NCBI GenBank assembly: GCA_030656075.1
Contig: JAUSOT010000103.1
Span: forward strand, 1-33,744
Source of the DNA: Candidatus Cloacimonadales bacterium
GTDB taxonomy: Bacteria; Cloacimonadota; Cloacimonadia; Cloacimonadales; TCS61
Reading direction: 5' to 3'
Length of the DNA stretch: 33,744 nucleotides
Shown here: piece after piece, positions 1 through 5,189 of the stretch
Position numbering within the stretch: the stretch's first letter is position 1
Layout: each line of letters opens with the position of its first letter
The notes under the pieces: generated by a model
Told to the model about the DNA's origin: nothing
The model's database searches: none
Seen by the model: the letters and a program-made list of their open reading frames with translations, nothing else
Made by a program: the position numbers and the translations under genes

Positions 1-196
1 GAGTTTCGCAGGAAAGTTGCGTTCCCAAACGGAGTTTAGGAACGAGATGAAAAAGAAGAGTTACGAAACAGGAGTTTCGCAGGAAAGTTGCGTTTCCAAA
101 CGGAGTTTAGGAACGAGATAAACGAACAACTCCTCGGGAGCGGAAAAACTTCGTTACAACGCCGGAGCGATGTAACGAGAGGATGATTTTAATTAT
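1..196. repeat. Cluster of short hairpins with a constant NGGA loop upstream of nqrD
   Basis: This gene-free stretch consists mostly of small inverted repeats. Hairpins are visible at 21-43 (arms GTTCC/GGAAC and AAA/TTT), 64-79 (CGAAAC, loop AGGA, GTTTCG), 92-114 (a near copy of the first with one bulge) and 153-176 (GTTACA-A-CGC, loop CGGA, GCG-A-TGTAAC, with one A.A mismatch). Three of them end in the tail ACGAGA. Bases 10-49 and 82-120 are a near-exact direct repeat. The stems differ in sequence but stay paired, and the loop is constant. The same hairpin type recurs before hcp. The purine-rich tail at 176-184 is the only ribosome-binding-like sequence before nqrD, so the repeat edge may serve that gene. 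Confidence 0.75.
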
Positions 197-790
197 ATGA
201 AAAAGAAAGATATTTTTATTGTCAGTGCGTTCACCGAAAATTCGGTTTGGCGGCAAATTCTGGGAATCTGTTCGGCGCTGGCCGTCACCAACCTGATGCT
301 GAATAGTTTAGTTATGGGATTGGGTGTGATCTTCACGCTGGCTTTGTCCGGCTTCACCATTTCACTTATTCGCGATCTCATTCCCAAACGCATCAGAATG
401 ATGGTGCAAACTCTTATTATTGCTTCTTTCGTGATCATTGTCGATCTGTTTTTGAAGGCATTTTATCCCGAGATTAGTAAATCTCTGGGACCGTATGTCG
501 GTTTGATCATCACTAACTGCATCATCATGGGCAGAGCTGAAGCTTTTGCCGGAAAGAATGCTCCGCTTGATTCAATGATCGATGGAATTGGAGCTGGTGT
601 AGGTTACACTTTCGTGCTGCTGCTCATCGCTTTTGTGCGGGAGTTATTTGGATTTGGGACATTATTCGGTATGCAAATACTGGGAAACTGGTGGACGAAA
701 TGGTCGATCATGGTGATGGCTCCCAGCGCTTTTTTCATGCTGGCTATTCTCATCTGGATCATCAACACTCCCAAGGCTAAGAAAGGATAG
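197..790 (+). CDS. nqrD: Na+-translocating NADH:quinone reductase subunit D
   Basis: This is an integral membrane subunit of the sodium-pumping NADH:quinone reductase in the inner membrane. The 197-residue length and six or so hydrophobic segments fit NqrD. GICSALAVT near residue 23 and the stretch GLIITNCIIMGRAEAF at 102-117 are hallmarks of the NqrD/RnfE family. The IITNC form and the partner genes favour NqrD over RnfE. Cys25 and Cys108 sit at the positions that, in characterised NQR, help hold an iron centre between NqrD and NqrE. The stop at 788-790 is three bases before the nqrE start, so the two are co-translated. Only a weak purine-rich site, at the edge of the hairpin cluster, precedes the ATG. 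nqrABC are presumably upstream, outside the window. Confidence 0.93.
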   Translation: MKKKDIFIVSAFTENSVWRQILGICSALAVTNLMLNSLVMGLGVIFTLALSGFTISLIRDLIPKRIRMMVQTLIIASFVIIVDLFLKAFYPEISKSLGPYVGLIITNCIIMGRAEAFAGKNAPLDSMIDGIGAGVGYTFVLLLIAFVRELFGFGTLFGMQILGNWWTKWSIMVMAPSAFFMLAILIWIINTPKAKKG

Positions 791-793
791 ATC

Positions 794-1381
794 ATGGAAC
801 TGAATGCTTTTATAATTTTTATCGCAGCGATCTTTACCAGTAATATTCTACTCACGAATTTCCTGGGAATGTGTTCTTTTCTCTCCGTTTCCAAAGAAGT
901 AGAATCTTCGCTGGGTTTGGGACTGGCAGTATTTTTTGTCATGTCGCTGACGACTGCGATCAATTACGCTGTCTATCATTTTATCCTGGTTCCGTTAAAT
1001 ATCATTTATCTACAATACATCATTTTTATCATCGTGATTGCCGCTTTCGTGCAGCTCACGGAAATGGTGGTTGAACGGTTTTCACCGCTGCTTTATTATG
1101 CATTGGGAATTTTTCTGCCGCTCATCACAGTGAATTGCGCGATCCTCGGAGTTTCACTTTTCATGATAATCAGGAATTACAGTTTTCTGCAATCCATTGC
1201 TTACGGTGCTGGAAGCGGTCTGGGCTGGTTGCTGGCTATTTTAGCTTTGGCTGGCATTCGACAGAAAATTAAAGAGAAATACGTTCCGGTTGGCTTGGCA
1301 GGAGCAGGACTCAGTTTGATCATTACCGGCATCATGGCTCTCGCTTTTGTCGGATTTTCCGGCATTGTCGTTATTCAATAA
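794..1381 (+). CDS. nqrE: Na+-translocating NADH:quinone reductase subunit E
   Basis: This is the second of the paired, inverted-topology membrane subunits of NQR, homologous to NqrD and RnfA. The 195 residues contain about six membrane spans. Family signatures are LGMCSFLSVSK near residue 24, LGIFLPLITVNCAILG at 104-119, YGAGSGLGWLLAILALAGIR, and GIMALAFVGFSG near the C-terminus. Cys27 and Cys115 are the counterparts of the cysteines that co-ordinate iron together with NqrD. The gene follows nqrD with a three-base gap, and the AAGGAT in the nqrD tail may act as its ribosome-binding site. A repeat element of about 115 bp separates it from nqrF, which is unusual inside an nqr operon. Confidence 0.93.
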   Translation: MELNAFIIFIAAIFTSNILLTNFLGMCSFLSVSKEVESSLGLGLAVFFVMSLTTAINYAVYHFILVPLNIIYLQYIIFIIVIAAFVQLTEMVVERFSPLLYYALGIFLPLITVNCAILGVSLFMIIRNYSFLQSIAYGAGSGLGWLLAILALAGIRQKIKEKYVPVGLAGAGLSLIITGIMALAFVGFSGIVVIQ

Positions 1382-1413
1382 GCAGACTTCTATGGAACAG
1401 TGTAATATTTGTT

Positions 1414-1530
1414 TAATAACCCCTTTCCGGCTAAAGCCGGATCTCCCCTTTACAGGGGAGAAATGCGGAATTGTAAAAACTATCTTCCTTATTTTCCCCC
1501 TGTCAAGGGGGATACAGGGGGTTAATAATT
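1414..1530. repeat. Palindromic intergenic element (CCCC/GGGG hairpin type) inside the nqr operon
   Basis: Several stem-loops sit back to back. TCCGGC-TAAA-GCCGGA starts near 1435. TCTCCCC/GGGGAGA follows. CCCCCT...AGGGGG lies near 1497-1511. The ends, roughly AATAACCCC and GGGGTTAATAATT, are inverted copies, so the block looks like a small non-coding mobile element (MITE-like). Related G-run/C-run hairpins occur at 2780-2905, 4908-4945 and 33484-33530. Its position between nqrE and nqrF suggests it is transcribed with the operon. Confidence 0.7.
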
Positions 1531-1580
1531 TAATTCAATCATCCCTTTTTATTCTAACACGTATAATAAATAAACTTCTT

Positions 1581-1622
1581 AAGAGGGGTTTTGTTATGAT
1601 TGGGAAAATTATAATATGGTAA
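1581..1622 (+). promoter_or_regulatory. Possible coupling mini-ORF overlapping the nqrF start
   Basis: A good Shine-Dalgarno-like AAGAGGGG (1581-1588) is followed seven bases later by an ATG at 1596. That ATG opens an eight-residue reading frame, MIGKIIIW, ending with TAA at 1620-1622. The nqrF ATG (1616-1618) lies inside its last codons in another frame, and nqrF has only a weak GGGA ten bases upstream. Translation of the mini-ORF could therefore deliver ribosomes to nqrF after the repeat. The arrangement is seen directly; its function is inference. Confidence 0.4.
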
Positions 1623-2719
1623 TAATAATTTTAAATACAGTTCTCATCGTTGCTGGAATTTCCGGTTTTCTGGCTTTGCTGCTGGTGATTGCAGATTTCT
1701 TTTTTGCCAATTATGGTGATTGCAAGATCAACATAAATAAGAAAAAAGAGATTACGGTCAAAGGCGGTGATTCGCTGCTTTCCACTTTGAATGAACAGAA
1801 AATATTTCTACCTTCAGCTTGTGGAGGAAGAGGAAGCTGCGGATTCTGCAAATGCAAGATTGAATCCGGTGGAGGACCGCTTCTGCCCACCGAAAAACCG
1901 TTCCTGACAGCGGAAGAGCTGAAGAAAAATATCCGGCTTTCCTGCCAGATCAAAGTGAAGGAAGATATAGAAATTCAGATTCCTGAAGACATTTTCAACA
2001 TTAAGAAATTCAAAGCAAAAGTGACCGAAATCAAGGATATGACTTACGATATCAAAGAGATCACTTTCCAGCTTCTGGAGCCAAACGAAATTAACTTTAA
2101 AGCCGGCCAATATGTGCAGCTTGTCACGTCGAAATATGCTAAAGTTCGACAATCGATCAGCCGGGCGTATTCCATTTCCAGCAGTTCCGATCACCCGGAT
2201 TTCATCGAGCTCATCATCCGCAAAGTACCGGAAGGAATCTGCACGACCTGGGTGCATGATTTTTTGAAAGTGGGAGATGAAGTGAATTTCACCGGACCGT
2301 TCGGTGATTTCTACATCCGTGATACAGAAGCCGATATGCTGTTCGTGGCTGGTGGCAGCGGCAAAGCGCCGATCAAATCCATGTTGGAATTTTTGGCAAA
2401 ACGTCAAAGTCCCAGACGAATGGGCTATTTCTTCGGAGCACGTCAACGCAAGGAACTATATCTCACAGAATTTTTTGAAAAGCTGGAAAAAGATCTGCCT
2501 GATTTCAAATATTATCCCATCCTTTCCCAACCGACGGAAGCCTGTGAATGGAAAGGTCGTTGCGGTTATGTGATGCTGTTCTTCGATGAATTCATCAAAG
2601 ATGTCAAAAATACGGAAGCCTATCTATGTGGCAGTCCCGGCATGATCGCGGCAGTGGTGAAGGAATTGACCAAGCGGGGCATTCCCGCAAAAAAGATCTA
2701 TTTTGATAGTTTTGCTTAG
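1616..2719 (+). CDS. nqrF: Na+-translocating NADH:quinone reductase subunit F (short form)
   Basis: This is the NADH-oxidising subunit of NQR, passing electrons from NADH through FAD to a [2Fe-2S] centre. An N-terminal membrane helix (about residues 3-30) is followed by a ferredoxin domain with Cys69, Cys75, Cys78 and Cys110 (C-X5-C-X2-C...C). Then come an FAD-binding motif RAYSIS at 183-188 and a nucleotide-binding motif AGGSGKAP near 245-252, with CGSPGM near the C-terminus. At 367 residues it is about 40 shorter than the well-studied Vibrio form (about 407). The gap lies between the FAD-domain strand ending QLVTSKYAK and the RAYS motif, where the Vibrio protein carries an insertion. It follows nqrE after a 234-base gap holding a repeat. 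An Rnf/NQR-like ferredoxin reductase of other function is possible but less likely given nqrDE. Confidence 0.88.
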   Translation: MVIIILNTVLIVAGISGFLALLLVIADFFFANYGDCKININKKKEITVKGGDSLLSTLNEQKIFLPSACGGRGSCGFCKCKIESGGGPLLPTEKPFLTAEELKKNIRLSCQIKVKEDIEIQIPEDIFNIKKFKAKVTEIKDMTYDIKEITFQLLEPNEINFKAGQYVQLVTSKYAKVRQSISRAYSISSSSDHPDFIELIIRKVPEGICTTWVHDFLKVGDEVNFTGPFGDFYIRDTEADMLFVAGGSGKAPIKSMLEFLAKRQSPRRMGYFFGARQRKELYLTEFFEKLEKDLPDFKYYPILSQPTEACEWKGRCGYVMLFFDEFIKDVKNTEAYLCGSPGMIAAVVKELTKRGIPAKKIYFDSFA

Positions 2720-2779
2720 GAGAGAGCGATGATAAATTCATGTTTAACTAGGAATACTCAGGAGAATGATAAAATGAAT

Positions 2780-2905
2780 ACAACCCCCTGTATCCCCCTA
2801 TTTAGGGGGAAAAGAGGAATCTTTGATTCTATAAACTCTCCCCTAATTAGGGGAGATGTTCTGCACTTATTTTCCAATAAATTAGTGCAGAACAAAGGGG
2901 ATTTA
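2780..2905. repeat. Palindromic intergenic element between nqrF and the CPFGH gene
   Basis: Three strong stem-loops lie in series. CCCCC-TATTTA-GGGGG is near 2794-2809. CTCCCC-TAATTA-GGGGAG is near 2838-2855. TTCTGCACT (2859-2867) pairs with AGTGCAGAA (2884-2892). The outer ends carry C-run and G-run sequences like the element in front of nqrF. The right edge, AAAGGGGAT (about 2893-2901), doubles as the apparent ribosome-binding site of the gene starting at 2911. A short open frame across this block merely translates the repeat and is not annotated. Confidence 0.7.
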
Positions 2906-2910
2906 ATCAC

Positions 2911-3363
2911 ATGAAAGAGACACCGAAAGAAAAGAAAATTCATCAGAATTTAATGCCGGGTCAGTTGAGCATCGACGGATTTTTAGGTGCAGATAAACGA
3001 CAATATACAGATATAATAAGTGCCGATCAGGCCGAATTGGATAAACTCGATCTCACCGCCAAAATGATCGCAGACAGATTGGAATATTTCACCGAGGCAG
3101 CTTTTGAAAGTTACGCTGGCTCCATCGTGATCGATGAAAAATATGAAGTTGATTATGATTCTTTCCGCGGAAAATTGATCTGTCCTTTCGGGCATTCCGG
3201 TGTTTATAGGAAAGGACTGATAACTTTGAAAAACCTGGAAAACAGCATCGAAATATGCTGGACTCCGCTCAACATACACCTGATCCGGGAGCATTGTTTT
3301 TTTGAAGGAAAGGGTTCTATTCATCGGCTGGAACCGGCAAGCTTGGGAAAAGCAATTTTCTAA
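2911..3363 (+). CDS. Conserved-looking hypothetical protein with CPFGH and IHLIREH motifs
   Basis: This is a 150-residue soluble protein without a signal peptide or membrane segment. The N-terminus has a compact MPGQLSIDGFLG block. The C-terminal half carries LICPFGHSGVYRKG (about residue 90) and WTPLNIHLIREHCFFEGKG (about 117-135), ending in RLEP. Ordered Cys/His residues in CPFGH and IHLIREH would suit a metal site, though that is inference. The motif density suggests a conserved family; I recall similar uncharacterised proteins but cannot name a function. The ribosome-binding sequence is provided by the edge of the preceding repeat. A thioredoxin-like gene follows 13 bases after the stop, so the two probably share a transcript. 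Confidence 0.75.
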   Translation: MKETPKEKKIHQNLMPGQLSIDGFLGADKRQYTDIISADQAELDKLDLTAKMIADRLEYFTEAAFESYAGSIVIDEKYEVDYDSFRGKLICPFGHSGVYRKGLITLKNLENSIEICWTPLNIHLIREHCFFEGKGSIHRLEPASLGKAIF

Positions 3364-3376
3364 AAGAAGCGAAATT

Positions 3377-3679
3377 TTGGATTTTAAAGAATTGAAACAG
3401 GAGAAATTCTCCTTCATTTACATCACGATTAAAGACTGCAATGTGTGCAAAGAGTTGAAACCGAAGTTGCTGGAATTAGCCGCAAGTTATGCAGGTTCGT
3501 CGTTTCACAACATTTTTCTGGATGATCACAAAGACGCTGCCGGATTTTTCATGGCGTTTGCCGTTCCCACTTTTTTGGTTTTTTCGGAAGGCAGGGAATT
3601 GCTGAGATCGGCTCGGCATTTGGATATGGAAGAGATTAAGAACAAGTTAGATCGATATTATGAGATGTTGCTTGAATGA
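3377..3679 (+). CDS. Thioredoxin-fold protein with CNVC active-site motif
   Basis: The product is a small protein of about 100 residues with a thioredoxin fold. FIYITIKDCNVCKEL carries the redox motif C-X2-C (CNVC), and AVPTFLVF supplies the expected cis-proline strand. It is likely a thiol-disulfide or reductase-type protein. No signal peptide is visible, so it is probably cytoplasmic. No ATG is available. TTG at 3377 has AGAAG seven bases upstream and starts just before the fold, so I prefer it. The frame is also open back to a TTG at 3302, which would add 25 residues and overlap the upstream gene. It directly follows the CPFGH protein, which itself has cysteine and histidine motifs. Confidence 0.75.
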   Translation: MDFKELKQEKFSFIYITIKDCNVCKELKPKLLELAASYAGSSFHNIFLDDHKDAAGFFMAFAVPTFLVFSEGRELLRSARHLDMEEIKNKLDRYYEMLLE

Positions 3680-3686
3680 AGAAAAA

Positions 3687-3815
3687 CCTCACCTCAATCC
3701 TCTCCTGTGAGGAGAGGAAGTATAATTGTGTTCCTTCTCCTGTTGGATTTGTAAGCAGAAAGCGATCGTTTTCTGCGAAAAACCGACGATTAGAAGAAGG
3801 CTGGGATGAGATCGA
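3687..3815. repeat. Palindromic intergenic repeat (CTCTCC/GGAGAG type)
   Basis: A perfect hairpin CCTCTCCT-GTG-AGGAGAGG occupies 3699-3717. A second, GCAGAAA...TTTCTGC, follows around 3755-3777. The block opens with CTCACCTCAATCC and closes with GGCTGGGATGAG, which are imperfect inverted copies of each other. It resembles a small non-autonomous palindromic element. A 70-residue frame through it has no ribosome-binding site and no protein-like features, so it is not called as a gene. Confidence 0.6.
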
Positions 3816-3840
3816 AAAAAGGAATAATAATGAAATAAAA

Positions 3841-3947
3841 GTCTTTGCGAGTCCTCTTCCTGCAGGCATCAAACGAAGCAATCTATAATTGTGATAAGAG
3901 TAGAGATTGCTTCATAAGAATACCTTCGTGAGATTCTTCGCAAAGAC
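3841..3947. repeat. 107-bp MITE-like element with terminal inverted repeats
   Basis: The terminal inverted repeats are exact over 10 bases: GTCTTTGCGA (3841-3850) and TCGCAAAGAC (3938-3947). An inner pair, AAGCAATCT (3876-3884) and AGATTGCTT (3904-3912), is also exact. This architecture, with outer TTTGCGA ends and an inner GCAATCT pair, matches a repeat type common in the intergenic space of many environmental bacterial genomes. It ends 14 bases before the ChaN-like gene and leaves that gene's AAGGTG site intact. Confidence 0.75.
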
Positions 3948-3961
3948 AAAAAGGTGAAAAA

Positions 3962-4846
3962 ATGAAAAAGATATTATTAGTTATGTTGCTTCTCAGCAGC
4001 TTCCTATTCGCAGAAGATTTTGATTATAAGATCATTGATTCTGCCAGGGGAAATGAACTTTCAATTCAGGGACTTGCCAAAGAATTGTTAAAATATAACG
4101 CCGCTTTTTTCGGTGAATTACACGACGATGCTCTTTTGCATAAACTGGAATTGGAACTTTTGGAACAGATCTATTCCTTCACTCCTGAGATTGCCGTTTC
4201 AATGGAAATGTTTGAGCGCGACACACAAGTTTATCTGGATGAGTATATGAATGACGAGATCGGAGAAGAAGAATTTATCCTGGCTGCCCGTGCTTGGCCG
4301 AATTATCTGACAGATTACAAACCACTGATCGATTTTGCCAAAGAAAACAAAATATCCGTGATCGCTGCCAACATTCCCCGCCGTTATGCCAATCTGATCA
4401 GCAAGCAGGGAATGCATGCCCTGGATTCACTGTCAATTGAAGAGAAGAAATTCATTTCCAAACGGCAGACGGTTTTTGATGATGAATACAAAGAACGTTT
4501 TATGGCAGTGATGCAATCCAATATGGAGCAGATGCCGGAAAACCCGATGATGGGACAGATGAATTTTGATCTGCTATATGCGGCTCAATGCATCAAGGAT
4601 GAAACCATGGCAGAGTCGATGTTCAACTACATCAAATACAACCGCAAAAAACTGCTGCTGCATTACAACGGAGATTTTCACAGCCGTAAACACCTGGGAA
4701 CTGCTCAGAAGCTGCAGCGGGATGATCCGAAGTTGAGAATCGCTGTCATCACGCCAATCGTTTGCGAGGGGGAATTGACCTTCACTGATGAGGATCGGGC
4801 GGAAGGTGATTTTCTGATTTTGATGAAACAGCAATCAAAAGAGTAA
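3962..4846 (+). CDS. Exported ChaN-like (haem-binding uptake, PF04187-type) protein
   Basis: The N-terminus MKKILLVMLLLSSFLFA is a signal peptide, so the 294-residue protein is exported. The mature part shows the ChaN/TIKI/EreA-superfamily pattern: AAFFGELHDDALLHKLELE with Glu52 and His54, SMEMFERD near residue 80 with Glu82, and HYNGDFHSRKH near 234-244. In ChaN-type proteins, residues in these positions bind haem or form the active site of related hydrolases. No lipobox cysteine is seen. A weak ribosome-binding site, AAGGTG, lies eight bases before the ATG. It is flanked by repeats on both sides and is likely transcribed alone. A haem or iron role is inferred from family membership only; a hydrolase role is the alternative. 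Confidence 0.82.
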   Translation: MKKILLVMLLLSSFLFAEDFDYKIIDSARGNELSIQGLAKELLKYNAAFFGELHDDALLHKLELELLEQIYSFTPEIAVSMEMFERDTQVYLDEYMNDEIGEEEFILAARAWPNYLTDYKPLIDFAKENKISVIAANIPRRYANLISKQGMHALDSLSIEEKKFISKRQTVFDDEYKERFMAVMQSNMEQMPENPMMGQMNFDLLYAAQCIKDETMAESMFNYIKYNRKKLLLHYNGDFHSRKHLGTAQKLQRDDPKLRIAVITPIVCEGELTFTDEDRAEGDFLILMKQQSKE

Positions 4847-5189
4847 TTTATCGAGTCGTAAGGAACTTAGTGACGACGACTCGAGATTAAAATCATTTCC
4901 TGTTTTCTTCCCTGTCAAGGGGAGATGCCGAAGGCAGAGGGGTTTAGTAACAGAGTGACGACGACTCGAAGTTCCGAGTGATGATTAATAAGCTGATGAA
5001 TCGGTTTGGGTGAGAAACATAAATATAACACTAACAAAGACTAAAGAAAACGTCTTAAAGATCGGGCATAACAATTTCATCTAATGAAAGGTATTGATTG
5101 TTCTTCAAAAATATCATAAATAAGAGAATATTCTTGACAATTAAAAATCTATTTTTCCTCTGGTAAACGAATCTTGGAATGGAATTAAA
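4847..5189. other. Intergenic region with repeats before the AT-rich TPR gene
   Basis: No gene is visible. Bases 4851-4885 contain a hairpin with arms GAGTCGT/ACGACTC. The 13-mer GACGACGACTCGA appears twice (near 4872 and 4961). Bases 4908-4945 contain a fragment of the CCCC/GGGG repeat type. From about 5020 the composition turns AT-rich and matches the following gene, suggesting the border of an acquired segment. A TTGACA occurs near 5133 but has no convincing -10 box at normal spacing. Confidence 0.6.

Noticed and set aside
1-180. Repeated hairpin units as a possible CRISPR or integron array
   Set aside because: Units differ in stem sequence and spacing, and no spacer-repeat regularity or integrase is present.
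1814-2446. 210-codon minus-strand open frame inside nqrF
   Set aside because: It is the complement of the conserved Fe-S and FAD-binding regions and has no recognisable features.
2729-2914. 61-codon open frame after nqrF
   Set aside because: It runs through the palindromic repeat and its residues simply translate the repeat; it also has no partner features and overlaps the RBS of the next gene.
3676-3888. 70-codon open frame after the thioredoxin-like gene
   Set aside because: It covers two repeat elements, has no ribosome-binding site and no protein-like pattern.
5133-5165. TTGACA before the AT-rich TPR gene as a promoter
   Set aside because: No acceptable -10 hexamer occurs at 16-18 bases in this AT-rich sequence.
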